From Flavobacterium sp. Leaf82 (GTDB lineage: Bacteria; Bacteroidota; Bacteroidia; Flavobacteriales; Flavobacteriaceae): a DNA stretch of 64,000 bases. The stretch covers positions 746,691-810,690 of the forward strand of contig NZ_LMMA01000001.1 in assembly GCF_001422725.1 (NCBI RefSeq). Reading direction: 5' to 3'. This document shows, piece after piece, positions 18,901-27,011 of the stretch (position 1 is its first letter; each line of letters opens with the position of its first letter). The notes beneath the pieces were generated by a model that saw only the letters and a list, made by a program, of their open reading frames with translations, was not told the origin of the DNA and did no database searches. The position numbers were made by a program, and so were the translations under genes.

Positions 18901-21900
18901 TATACTTATGTGATAAGTCCTTCAACAGGAGTTAGTCAGGCAGGAAATACCATTACAGCTCCAGCAGGAAATTATACAATAATTGCCAAAGCAAATAATT
19001 GTGAATCTTTAAGCACAAGTGCTACTGTTGATTCTAAAATTTGTGCCAATGTTGACAATACGTATCCAACACAAACTGCATCAGCTACAACGAATACAAT
19101 AGGAAACGTTACAACAAACGACACGCTAAACGGATTACCAGTTACGGCAGCAAACACGAACGTAACACCAATTACAAACGGACCACTTAGTATTGATGCC
19201 AACGGGGAATTAACTTTGGACCCAAATACAAAATCAGGGACTTACACGATTACTTATACGATTTGTGAAGAAGGTGCAAACCCAATCAACTGCACATCAA
19301 ACACGGCTACGGTTGTAGTTGAAAATACAATTATTGCTAATGTTGACAATACATATCCAACACAAACTGCATCAGCAACAACGACCACAATAGGAAACGT
19401 TACAGCAAACGACACACTAAACGGATTACCGGTTACGGCAGCCAATACGAACGTAACACCAATCACAAACGGACCACTTAGTATTGATGCAAACGGGGAA
19501 TTAACTTTGGACCCAAATACAAAATCGGGAACTTACACGATAACCTATACTATTTGTGAAGAAGGTGCAAACCCAGTAAACTGCGCATCAAACACGGCAA
19601 CGGTTGTAGTTGAAAACACACTTATTGCTAATGTTGACAATACATATCCAGTACAAACTTCATCAGCTACAACAGCTACAATAGGAAACGTTACAACAAA
19701 CGACACACTAAACGGATTACCGGTTACGGCAGCAAACACGAACGTAACACCAATCACAAATGGACCGTTAAGTATTGATGCCAATGGGGAATTGACTTTG
19801 GACCCAAATACAAAATCAGGGACTTACACGATTACTTATACGATTTGTGAAGAAGGTGCAAACCCAATCAACTGTGCATCAAATACAGCGACGGTTGTAG
19901 TTGAAAATACACTTGTTGCCAATGTTGACAATACATATCCAACACAAACTTCATCAACAACCACAACCACAATTGGGAATGTTACAACAAACGACACCTT
20001 AAACGGATTAGCGGTTACGGCAGCTAATACGAACGTAACACCAATCACAAACGGACCACTTAGTATTGATGCCAATGGGGAATTAACTTTGGACCCAAAT
20101 ACAAAATCAGGAACTTACACAATTACCTATACGATTTGTGAAGAAGGTGCAAACCCAGCAAACTGTGCATCAAATACAGCGACGGTTGTAGTTGAAAATA
20201 CCCTTGTTGCCAATGTTGACAATACATATCCAACACAAACTTCATCAGCAACAACAACCACAATTGGGAATGTTACAACAAACGACACCTTAAACGGATT
20301 ACCGGTTACGGCAGCCAATACGAACGTAACACCAATCACAAACGGACCACTTAGTATTGATGCCAATGGGGAATTAACTTTGGACCCGAATACAAAATCA
20401 GGAACTTACACGATTACCTATACGATCTGCGAAGAAGGTGCAAACCCAGCAAACTGTGCATCGAATACAGCGACGGTTGTCGTTGAAAACACAATTATTG
20501 CCAATGTTGACAATACATATCCAGCACAAACGGCATCAGCCACAACAACGACAGTTGGAAACGTAACCTCAAACGACACGCTAAACGGATTAGCGGTTAC
20601 ATCTCTAAATACCAATGTAACACCAATCACAAACGGACCACTTAGTATTGATGCCAATGGGGAATTAACTTTGGACCCGAATACAAAATCAGGGACTTAC
20701 ACGATTACCTATACGATCTGCGAAGAAGGTGCAAACCCAGCAAACTGTGCATCAAACACGGCTACGGTTATAGTTGAAAACACAATTATTGCCAATGTTG
20801 ACAATACATATCCAACACAAACTGCATCAGCCACAACCACCACAATAGGAAACGTAACAACAAACGACACACTAAACGGATTACCGGTTACAGCAGCCAA
20901 TACGAGTGTAACACCAATCACAAACGGACCATTAAGTATTGATGCCAATGGGGAATTAACTTTGGACCCTAATACAAAATCAGGGACTTACACGATTACC
21001 TATACGATCTGCGAAGAAGGTGCAAACCCAATCAACTGCGCATCAAACACGGCGACGGTTGTAGTTGAAAATACAATTATTGCCAATGTTGACAATACAT
21101 ATCCAACACAAACTGCATCAGCTACAACAACTACAATAGGAAACGTTACAGCAAACGACACATTAAACGGATTAGCGGTTACGGCGGCAAACACCAATGT
21201 AACGCCAATTACAAACGGACCACTTAGTATTGATGCCAATGGGGAATTAATTTTGGACCCAAATACAAAATCGGGAACTTACACGATTACCTACACTATT
21301 TGTGAAGAAGGTGCAAACCCGGCAAACTGCGCATCGAATACAGCGACGGTTGTAGTTGAAAACACAATTATTGCCAATGCAGACAATACATATCCAATGC
21401 AAACTTCATCAGCAACAACAACCACAATAGGAAACGTTACAACAAACGACACACTAAACGGATTACCGGTTACGGCAGCAAATACGAGTGTAACGCCAAT
21501 TACAAACGGACCGCTTAGTATTGATGCCAACGGAGAATTGACTTTGGCCCCGAATACACCATCAGGAACTTATACAATAATATATGAGTTGTGTGAGGTA
21601 GGAGCAACAACACCTAATTGTACAACAGGAACGGTTACAGTTATTGTTAAGGGAACAATTAATGCAGTTACTGAAAATACGCTTCCAATAAATGGAAGTA
21701 TCGGAGGAACTACTTTATCATTAATTAATAACGATACTTTAAACGGAAGCCCGGCAATTATTACCAATAATCCTGGAGGAGTAATTTTAAAACCGGTTAA
21801 TATACCAACTGGATTAATTTTAAATTCAAATGGAACAATAACAGTCAACGCAGGAACTCCAATAGGAATTTATGAAGTTGAATATAGCATTTGCGAATAT

Positions 21901-23244
21901 GTAGATCAAACAAATTGTTCGACTGTAAAAAGTTATGTTCCGGTAACCGGAGCAGTTTTGCAAGCAAACAATGACAATGCAGGAACTGTAGATAGTAATA
22001 AAGGGCAAACTTCAACTACAAATATTTTTAACAATGATACTTTAAACGGATTAGCACTTAATCCAACAAGTGTTATTTTAACTACTGTTGTTTCAAATCC
22101 TAATTTAATTTTAAAAGCAGATGGAACAATCGAGGTAAAACCGGGAACTCCAATAGGAAACTATGAGTTAACGTACCAAATTTGTGAAGTTTTAAATCCA
22201 TCTAATTGTAGTCAGGCAGTTATAAAAATTTCGGTAGTAAATAATGTAGGTGCTAATCCGCCAGCGACACCGTTAACACAAATTGTTCTTACAAATGATG
22301 GACTAATAAATGTTGACGGAATAAATGGTTCTCTTGAATTTATAAATGTTCTGGATAATGATTTATTAAAAGGTTTACCAATTAATTCTATGGATGTTGT
22401 AATTGCGAATACACCAAAAAACAATTATTTCGAATTTAATGCTGACGGAACCGTAAATGTAAAACCAAATACTCCCGGAGGAAATTATTCATTAGTATAC
22501 CAAGTTTGCGAAAAATCAAATCCAACTAATTGCGCTACAGCAACGCTTGATGTTTTTGTAGAAGTTCCAGCAATTGGAATCATCAAAACAGCAGTTTTTA
22601 ATGATGAAAATAGCAGCGGATTTGCAAATGCGGGCGAAACTATTACCTATAAATTTAAAGTAACAAATACAGGTAATGTCCCATTAAGAGGCATTATGGT
22701 TTCAGATCCTTTGCCGGGCGTTATTGTTTCAGGACAAGCAATTGATTTAGCAGTAAATGAATCAGATGAGAATAATTTTATTGCAACTTATAAAATCACA
22801 CAAAACGATATCAACAAAGGAAGTGTTAGTAATCAGGCAAGTGTAAAAGGTACTAGTAATAGAGGAGTTGTTGTTGAAGATATTTCAGACAATGAAAACA
22901 ACAACGGAGACAAACCAACAGTAATGCCTTTAAACGGGTGTGTTATAAAAGTGTTCAATGCATTTTCTCCAAACGGAGATCAAAAAAACAGCAGATTTTA
23001 TATACAAGGATTAGAATGTTATCCTGATAATACGGTAGAAATATACAATCGTTGGGGAGTTTTGGTTTACGATATTGATAAGTACAACAATGAAGACCGT
23101 GTTTTTACAGGCTTTTCTGAAGGGCGTACAACCGTAAAACAAACAGACGGATTACCGGTGGGAACTTATTTCTACATATTGAAATATAAAGACAGCGGTT
23201 CAAACTTACATGAAATGTCAGGTTATTTATATATAAACAAATAA
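15931..23244 (+). CDS. Giant repeat-rich surface adhesin with type B T9SS sorting domain
   Basis: Predicted secreted cell-surface protein of 2437 residues, possibly an adhesin of the SprB type. The ATG at 15931 gives a proper signal peptide (NFLTLFLLLITYNASA, then Q). Order of parts: an IgGFc-binding-protein-like N-terminal domain (about 35-470), Ig-like segment, DUF11-like domain (from about 534, DLGVTKTV), Ig-like segment, three 76-residue Ig_7-like repeats, nine nearly identical 97-residue repeats, three diverged copies of the same repeat, a second DUF11-like domain (from AIGIIKTAVF), and a C-terminal gliding-associated sorting domain (about 2335-2437: VFNAFSPNGD, VEIYNRWGVLVYD, GTYFYILKY). 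That C-terminus directs export through T9SS and is linked to SprF proteins; a SprF-family gene lies directly downstream. Ligand and function are unknown. Confidence 0.88.
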   Translation: MRNFTFSRSKLFRLNFLTLFLLLITYNASAQFYTKHYIAPAPWQYFSKANEIVIATNSTATVSITVAKSDGTLVTTLTATKGAPAVYRFEGKPSAAPAFALNTVLNASGLIVTGDAPISINLRNVASDALGGDGTDKDIKGNAALTSFGDAGIGIRFRVGYYRDGSLGNFNNYGDQRPIYSIMAITNGTSVTIDGVVKATLDAGQSYLFKATIGTLVQSSNPTVMNTSAAIDTPGGCGDGAYNQIPPESVLGSEYFIERGKGNDTAEQTTVVATKDNTTVTVDSYSATGVLTKTTTTVLATAGKFFTFLNGNSNTNFSASRVSADKNVAVYSGTAQSCEVDISTIAPVSECGGSNFIETAKFRNYGTGSLPYFGYILLKDAASVVNVNGVNIETVSGISPRHQLGSTGWYIINFEDTQIGSPNVLSISSLAKLTVSIVQQGGGFSMAGFFSNFAAQPEDPTMTYVSGGGCTNNTATLTTPSDFAPYQWYFNGTAITGANSNSYVATKTGSYSVASTLACGVQTQSKPVSVTLCTDLGVTKTVDNATPCVGSNVEFTVKLSNLGVNNATGVSINDLLPSGYNFVSATPSVGSYNSGTGVWSIGDVNGGITETLKIIAKVNATGNYNNTAALPSTTTDSNLANNSASVSTTPNPLPTLVITNPASVCSPSKVDITAPAITAGSSSDLTFTYWTNSTATTSYATPTAAIAGTYYIKATTTSGCSDIKPVVVTVNTTPAAPTASAQTFCSAEAKTVNDLVETGSNKKWYNASTAGTLYTGTELLATGTYYVSQTSASGCESARTSVAVTVNTTPVAPTASAQTFCSAEAKTVNDLVATGSNKKWYNANTGGTLYTGTELLATGTYYVSQTSASGCESARTSVAVTVNTTPVAPTATPQTFCSADTKKVSDLVATGTNLKWYNASTGGTLYTGTELLATGTYYVSQTSASSCESARTSVSVIVNATPAQPLLSSVTQQTCSTATGSFTITNYNASYTYVISPSTGVSQAGNTITAPAGNYTIIAKANNCESLSTSATVDSKICANVDNTYPTQTASATTNTIGNVTTNDTLNGLPVTAANTNVTPITNGPLSIDANGELTLDPNTKSGTYTITYTICEEGANPINCTSNTATVVVENTIIANVDNTYPTQTASATTTTIGNVTANDTLNGLPVTAANTNVTPITNGPLSIDANGELTLDPNTKSGTYTITYTICEEGANPVNCASNTATVVVENTLIANVDNTYPVQTSSATTATIGNVTTNDTLNGLPVTAANTNVTPITNGPLSIDANGELTLDPNTKSGTYTITYTICEEGANPINCASNTATVVVENTLVANVDNTYPTQTSSTTTTTIGNVTTNDTLNGLAVTAANTNVTPITNGPLSIDANGELTLDPNTKSGTYTITYTICEEGANPANCASNTATVVVENTLVANVDNTYPTQTSSATTTTIGNVTTNDTLNGLPVTAANTNVTPITNGPLSIDANGELTLDPNTKSGTYTITYTICEEGANPANCASNTATVVVENTIIANVDNTYPAQTASATTTTVGNVTSNDTLNGLAVTSLNTNVTPITNGPLSIDANGELTLDPNTKSGTYTITYTICEEGANPANCASNTATVIVENTIIANVDNTYPTQTASATTTTIGNVTTNDTLNGLPVTAANTSVTPITNGPLSIDANGELTLDPNTKSGTYTITYTICEEGANPINCASNTATVVVENTIIANVDNTYPTQTASATTTTIGNVTANDTLNGLAVTAANTNVTPITNGPLSIDANGELILDPNTKSGTYTITYTICEEGANPANCASNTATVVVENTIIANADNTYPMQTSSATTTTIGNVTTNDTLNGLPVTAANTSVTPITNGPLSIDANGELTLAPNTPSGTYTIIYELCEVGATTPNCTTGTVTVIVKGTINAVTENTLPINGSIGGTTLSLINNDTLNGSPAIITNNPGGVILKPVNIPTGLILNSNGTITVNAGTPIGIYEVEYSICEYVDQTNCSTVKSYVPVTGAVLQANNDNAGTVDSNKGQTSTTNIFNNDTLNGLALNPTSVILTTVVSNPNLILKADGTIEVKPGTPIGNYELTYQICEVLNPSNCSQAVIKISVVNNVGANPPATPLTQIVLTNDGLINVDGINGSLEFINVLDNDLLKGLPINSMDVVIANTPKNNYFEFNADGTVNVKPNTPGGNYSLVYQVCEKSNPTNCATATLDVFVEVPAIGIIKTAVFNDENSSGFANAGETITYKFKVTNTGNVPLRGIMVSDPLPGVIVSGQAIDLAVNESDENNFIATYKITQNDINKGSVSNQASVKGTSNRGVVVEDISDNENNNGDKPTVMPLNGCVIKVFNAFSPNGDQKNSRFYIQGLECYPDNTVEIYNRWGVLVYDIDKYNNEDRVFTGFSEGRTTVKQTDGLPVGTYFYILKYKDSGSNLHEMSGYLYINK
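18121..18804 (+). repeat. Three tandem 228-bp Ig_7-like coding repeats
   Basis: Three in-frame 76-codon units starting at 18121, 18349 and 18577. Each begins TTPxAPTA, contains QTFCS and KWYNA, and ends near GCESARTSV (SCESARTSV in the third copy). Copies 1 and 2 are almost identical; copy 3 diverges around KKVSDLVATGTNLKW. Each copy has two cysteines that could pair. Confidence 0.85.
19045..21663 (+). repeat. Nine tandem 291-bp coding repeats
   Basis: Nine in-frame 97-codon units with an exact 291-bp period start at 19045, 19336, 19627, 19918, 20209, 20500, 20791, 21082 and 21373. Each opens ANVDNTYP (ANADNTYP in the ninth), includes NDTLNGL, ITNGPLSIDANGE and SGTYTITYTICE, and carries a Cys pair (IC and NC). 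DNA is nearly identical between copies, including many synonymous sites. Variation concentrates at a few positions (for example NGLP/NGLA, NTNV/NTSV, NPIN/NPVN/NPAN). The ninth unit diverges in its last third. Confidence 0.93.
21664..22569 (+). repeat. Three diverged copies of the 97-residue repeat
   Basis: Units at 21664-21963 (100 codons), 21964-22251 (96 codons) and 22252-22569 (106 codons) keep the frame of the repeat: an N-terminal AxxDN-like start, NDTLNG or NDLLKG in the middle, a GTPIGxYE or NTPGGNYS turn, and the IC/NC or VC/NC cysteine pair. They look like older copies flanking the homogenised array. Confidence 0.75.
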
Positions 23245-23294
23245 AAAATACAAGCGATTTGGTTGCAGCCAAGCCGTTATTTAAAGCTTTTCAA

Positions 23295-24200
23295 ATGAAA
23301 AAGATAATTTTAGTTTTCATGTTTTTTTCCGTTGTGTGTTCAGCACAGCAAGATTCTCAGTTTACCCAATACATGTATAATACCATTACAATCAATCCCG
23401 CATATGCAGGTTCTCGCGGTGTATTAAGTGTTTTTGGTTTATACCGTACACAATGGGTAGGACTGGATGGCGCACCAGAGACCAGTACATTTTCTGTAAA
23501 TACACCTTTAAGCAATAGTAATTTAGGATTAGGAGTTTCTTTAGTAAACGATAAAATTGGTCCAACTAACGAAAACACTTTGTCTGCAGATTTATCGTAT
23601 ACAATTCCAACATCAGAAACCTACAAACTGTCTTTTGGAATAAAAGCTACAGCAAATCTTTTTAATTTAGATGTAAACAAATTAAGTTTTGAAGATCAGG
23701 GAGATCCGCAGTTTCAGGACTTAAATAATAAAATCACACCCAATATTGGAGCAGGTGTTTATTGGCATTCAGATAAAGCATATTTAGGATTATCAGTTCC
23801 TAATTTTATCGAAACCAATAGATACGATGATAATGATACAGCAATTTTCAAAGAAAAAATAAACTATTATTTCATGGCAGGTTATGTTTTTGATCTTGAT
23901 TATTACATTAAATTTAAACCGGCATTATTAACAAAAATGGTACAAGGAGCTCCTCTTCAGGTTGATGTTTCCGGAAACTTTATGTTTAATGATAAATTTG
24001 TATTGGGTCTTGCTTACAGATGGAGCGCATCAGTAAGTGCGATGGCTGGTTTTCAGGTATCAGACGGTTTATATATAGGATATGGTTATGATCATGAAAC
24101 AACCAATTTAAGAAAGTATAATTCAGGATCACATGAAATTTTCCTTCGTTTTGAGTTTTTTAATAATTACAACAGAATTACATCACCAAGATTCTTCTAA
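23295..24200 (+). CDS. PorP/SprF family type IX secretion outer-membrane protein
   Basis: Predicted outer-membrane beta-barrel partner for surface display of the upstream giant protein, 301 residues. The ATG at 23295 gives the signal peptide KKIILVFMFFSVVCSA; the open frame extends 12 codons further upstream without support. Family marks are QDSQFTQYMYN, TINPAYAGSRG, RTQWVGLDGAP and an aromatic C-terminal strand ending RITSPRFF. SprF of F. johnsoniae is needed for SprB export, and SprF-like genes commonly follow genes with type B sorting domains, so cargo pairing with the 15931 gene is inferred. It starts 50 bp after that gene and is followed 12 bp later by the OmpA-family gene. Confidence 0.9.
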   Translation: MKKIILVFMFFSVVCSAQQDSQFTQYMYNTITINPAYAGSRGVLSVFGLYRTQWVGLDGAPETSTFSVNTPLSNSNLGLGVSLVNDKIGPTNENTLSADLSYTIPTSETYKLSFGIKATANLFNLDVNKLSFEDQGDPQFQDLNNKITPNIGAGVYWHSDKAYLGLSVPNFIETNRYDDNDTAIFKEKINYYFMAGYVFDLDYYIKFKPALLTKMVQGAPLQVDVSGNFMFNDKFVLGLAYRWSASVSAMAGFQVSDGLYIGYGYDHETTNLRKYNSGSHEIFLRFEFFNNYNRITSPRFF

Positions 24201-24212
24201 CAAATTCAATCC

Positions 24213-26213
24213 ATGGCAATAAAAGATTTAAAATATATCGTTTTATTTTTACTGTTTTGTTTCAATACAATTGCACAAACACAAAGTTTGGATGATGCAA
24301 ATGAAAAGTATGAAAAATTTGCTTATGTCGATGCCATAAAAGCGTATGAAAGTATAGCAAAGAAAGGATATAAAGACGAAAAAATGTTTCAGCGTCTTGG
24401 TAATTCCTATTATTTTAATGGCGAATTGCTTAATGCCTTAAAATGGTACGACGAATTATTTGCCATGAACGAACAGCAGGAACCGGAGTATTTATACAGA
24501 TATTCGCAATGTTTGAAAGCTTCAGGAAATTATGCTAAATCAGATCTTATTTTAGAAACATTCAATCGCAAATTAGGTACAGATAAAAGAGGTGTTTTAT
24601 TCGAAAACAACAAAAATTATTTAGAAGAAATAAAATCTAATTCCGGAAGATATGAAATTGCAGATGCCGGAGTTAATTCTGGTTATTCTGATTACGGAAG
24701 CGCCATTTTAGACAATACATTAATTTTTGCTTCGGCTAGAGATACAGGCGCAGTTGTTAAGAAAAATTTTAAATGGACCAACACATCTTTTACAAATTTA
24801 TACAGCGCACAATTAATGTCGGATGGAAGTGTTGGAATTCCGCAGCGCTTTCACAAAAAAGTAAATACAAAGTTCAACGAGTCAACACCAGTTTTTACAA
24901 AAGACGGAAGAACTATGTACTTTACCCGAAACAATTTTTTAGACGGAAAAAGAGGCAGAAGCGAAAAGAAAATTACCTTATTAAAACTCTATAAAGCAAC
25001 CTTAGTTAATGGCGAATGGTTAAATATCGAAGAACTTCCGTTTAATAGTAATCAATACAGTGTGGCACATCCTGCATTAAGTCTGGATGACAAAACGTTG
25101 TATTTTGCATCAGACATGCCGGGAACATTAGGACAATCTGATTTGTTTAAAGTGAAGATAAACGATGACGGAACCTTTGGAAAACCAGAAAATTTAGGAA
25201 CCTCAATTAATACCGAAGGCAGAGAAACGTTTCCTTTTGTATCTGGCGATAATGAACTTTATTTTGCCAGCGATGGCAGACCGGGTTTAGGCGGACTTGA
25301 TGTTTTTGTTTCAAAAATAAATAAAGACGGTTCTTATGATGAAATTCAAAACCTTGGAGAACCAATAAACAGCAAACAAGATGATTTTGCTTTTATAATA
25401 AACAGTAAAAACAGAAACGGTTTCTTTTCTTCAAATAGAGAAAACGGACATGGATTTGATGATGTTTATCGATTTACAGAAACCCGAAGACTTATTTGCG
25501 AACAAGACTTATCAGGTACAATTACAGATGCAGAAACAAATGAAGTTCTGGCAAACGTAACTTTGATTTTGTTTGATGAAACCAGACTAAATTCATTGCA
25601 AGTTGTTTCGGATCAAAACGGAAATTATATTTTTCCGAATGTAAAATGCGGTAAAAAATATACCATAAAGACTTCAAAAAACGATTACGAGATAAGAGAA
25701 ATTCCTGTTGCAATAAAAAAAGCAAGCGGAAAAACTACGTTACTAATTTCGCTAGAAAAGAAAGCGATTCCGTTAGTGGCTAAAACCATAATGATAAAAA
25801 CAGTAGCGCTTAAAGCTGTTAAAATGAAACCTATTGCAGTAGGAACAGATTTGGCAAAAACGCTTAATATCCCTATGAACTTTTTTGATTTAGGAAAAGC
25901 TACAATCAGAAAATCATCAGAACCTCAGTTGCAAAAAATTGTCGATGTATTAAAACAATATCCATCCTTAAAACTCGATATTCGTTCACATACAGACAGT
26001 AGACAATCAGCGGCAAATAATATGATTCTTTCAGAAAAAAGAGCACAATCGACCAAGAATTGGCTAATTAGCAAAGGAGTTGATGGCAACCGATTATCAG
26101 CAAAAGGATTTGGAGAAACCCAATTGGTAAACAAATGCGCCGATGGTGTAAAATGTACAGAACAACAACATCAACAAAATAGACGCAGCGAATTTATCAT
26201 TACTAATTTGTGA
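24213..26213 (+). CDS. OmpA-family protein with TPR, PD40 and CarboxypepD-like domains
   Basis: Envelope protein of 666 residues that probably anchors the surface complex to peptidoglycan. Parts in order: signal peptide (YIVLFLLFCFNTIA), TPR-like helices (about 25-130), PD40/WD40-like beta-propeller segments (about 140-425, motifs such as LYFASDMPGTLGQSDLFK and LYFASDGRPGLGGLDVFV), a carboxypeptidase-regulatory-like beta domain (about 430-505), and a C-terminal OmpA domain (about 560-666) with IRSHTDSRQ and SEKRAQS, which keep the Asp and Arg used for peptidoglycan binding. The same architecture is found next to SprF genes in other Bacteroidota. It is the last gene of the three-gene module. 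Confidence 0.9.
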   Translation: MAIKDLKYIVLFLLFCFNTIAQTQSLDDANEKYEKFAYVDAIKAYESIAKKGYKDEKMFQRLGNSYYFNGELLNALKWYDELFAMNEQQEPEYLYRYSQCLKASGNYAKSDLILETFNRKLGTDKRGVLFENNKNYLEEIKSNSGRYEIADAGVNSGYSDYGSAILDNTLIFASARDTGAVVKKNFKWTNTSFTNLYSAQLMSDGSVGIPQRFHKKVNTKFNESTPVFTKDGRTMYFTRNNFLDGKRGRSEKKITLLKLYKATLVNGEWLNIEELPFNSNQYSVAHPALSLDDKTLYFASDMPGTLGQSDLFKVKINDDGTFGKPENLGTSINTEGRETFPFVSGDNELYFASDGRPGLGGLDVFVSKINKDGSYDEIQNLGEPINSKQDDFAFIINSKNRNGFFSSNRENGHGFDDVYRFTETRRLICEQDLSGTITDAETNEVLANVTLILFDETRLNSLQVVSDQNGNYIFPNVKCGKKYTIKTSKNDYEIREIPVAIKKASGKTTLLISLEKKAIPLVAKTIMIKTVALKAVKMKPIAVGTDLAKTLNIPMNFFDLGKATIRKSSEPQLQKIVDVLKQYPSLKLDIRSHTDSRQSAANNMILSEKRAQSTKNWLISKGVDGNRLSAKGFGETQLVNKCADGVKCTEQQHQQNRRSEFIITNL

Positions 26214-26221
26214 TTTTTCAA

Positions 26222-26319
26222 CCGGACTAAAGTCCGGCCCTACAATATATTTAGTTCCTCCGGAACGTTATAAAGAGCTTTAAGCTCGATTTATATTGTA
26301 GGGCTGGACTTTAGTCCAG
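26222..26319. repeat. Composite palindromic element, 98 bp
   Basis: An outer imperfect inverted repeat of 28 bases (26222-26249 with 26292-26319, two mismatches) encloses two inner stem-loops: GTTCC-TCC-GGAAC at 26254-26266 and GAGCTT-T-AAGCTC at 26275-26287. Each outer arm is itself palindromic (CCGGACTAAAGTCCGG and CTGGACTTTAGTCCAG). Parts recur 1 kb downstream. It follows the OmpA-family stop codon and could also act as a transcript-end structure. Confidence 0.85.
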
Positions 26320-26343
26320 TTTACGTCAATAATGGTATTTTGA

Positions 26344-26664
26344 TTAATTTTCAGTAACAAACATCTGATTAATTTCGGACAACAATTCAAATTCATTTAA
26401 AGGAAACATTTCAAGAACCATTTCTAAAACAAGAGAAACATTTATGGGATTTTTGTTGGTACTTGACCTTTTGTCTCCTTCATTATCGAGTGTCAAAATA
26501 CACATTTTTATCATATTGGTAATTACGCAACCAATCTCATAATAACTGATATTAACTTGAGTCGTATAAACGTCTGATTTATTATCATTTGACTTCGAAC
26601 GGTTAAAATACAGAGAAATTAATTTTCTAAGATTCTCTAATTTTTCAGTTTCATTTTGTTCCAT
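26344..26664 (-). CDS. Hypothetical protein divergent to XRE regulator
   Basis: Product not recognised. The 106-residue protein has no signal peptide or membrane segment; it is mixed charged and probably helical, with a Ser/Asn/Lys-rich middle (YFNRSKSNDNKSD) and a hydrophobic segment YYEIGCVITNMIKMCILTL around residues 41-60. The frame opens with ATG and is closed on both sides by AT-rich DNA. It is divergent from the XRE regulator at 26754, with a 16-bp palindrome between them, which suggests joint regulation. Palindromic repeats on both sides indicate an accessory island. Being a real gene is likely but not certain. Confidence 0.6.
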   Translation of the reverse strand: MEQNETEKLENLRKLISLYFNRSKSNDNKSDVYTTQVNISYYEIGCVITNMIKMCILTLDNEGDKRSSTNKNPINVSLVLEMVLEMFPLNEFELLSEINQMFVTEN

Positions 26665-26703
26665 GTGTGCTTTTTTTAAGTAAATGTACTACTATTTTAC
26701 GAC

Positions 26704-26719
26704 ACGACATATATGTCGT
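26704..26719. promoter_or_regulatory. 16-bp perfect palindrome, candidate operator
   Basis: ACGACATATATGTCGT is a perfect palindrome in the 89-bp space between the divergent genes at 26664 (minus) and 26754 (plus). It lies just upstream of where the -33 region of the regulator promoter should be. Size and symmetry fit a binding site for an XRE-type dimer; binding by the neighbouring regulator is inferred. Confidence 0.55.
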
Positions 26720-26741
26720 ATGATTTTTTTACACAGTTTAA

Positions 26742-26749
26742 TAGATTTG
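26742..26749 (+). promoter_or_regulatory. -7 promoter box of XRE regulator
   Basis: TAGATTTG matches TAnnTTTG and ends four bases before the GTG start at 26754, so the mRNA may be leaderless. No clear -33 box is seen. Confidence 0.45.
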
Positions 26750-26753
26750 ATTT

Positions 26754-26996
26754 GTGGAAAATAATAAATACGAGTTAGAAATTGTCCGATTAGGTCTATT
26801 GATAAAACAACTCAGAAAAAAAGAAAAAATTACACAGGAACAACTATCAAGATTATGTAATGTTGATATAAGGACTATCCAACGAATTGAAAAAGGGGAA
26901 CAGAATATTACAATTAGTTTGCTCTTTTCAATAGCTGATTCATTGAAAATAAAATCTAGCATCTTAATAAGTCAAATCTTTTCTGAAAATCTATAA
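26754..26996 (+). CDS. XRE-family transcriptional regulator
   Basis: Small DNA-binding protein of 80 residues consisting of a single Cro/C1-type helix-turn-helix: IKQLRKKEKITQEQLSRLC, then VDIRTIQRIEKGEQN, then ISLLFSIADSLKIK. The GTG start follows a -7 box directly. The upstream palindrome suggests autoregulation and control of the divergent 26344 gene. Such small regulators sit beside toxin-antitoxin, defence or mobile genes, but no second known component is visible here apart from the unrecognised divergent protein. Confidence 0.85.
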   Translation: MENNKYELEIVRLGLLIKQLRKKEKITQEQLSRLCNVDIRTIQRIEKGEQNITISLLFSIADSLKIKSSILISQIFSENL

Positions 26997-27011
26997 TCAG
27001 AGAACTGTATA

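Noticed and set aside
18972..21530. Repeated minus-strand open frames of about 70-79 codons
   Set aside because: They recur every 291 bp as the antisense of the coding repeat array, so they reflect the repeat's codon bias and not separate genes.
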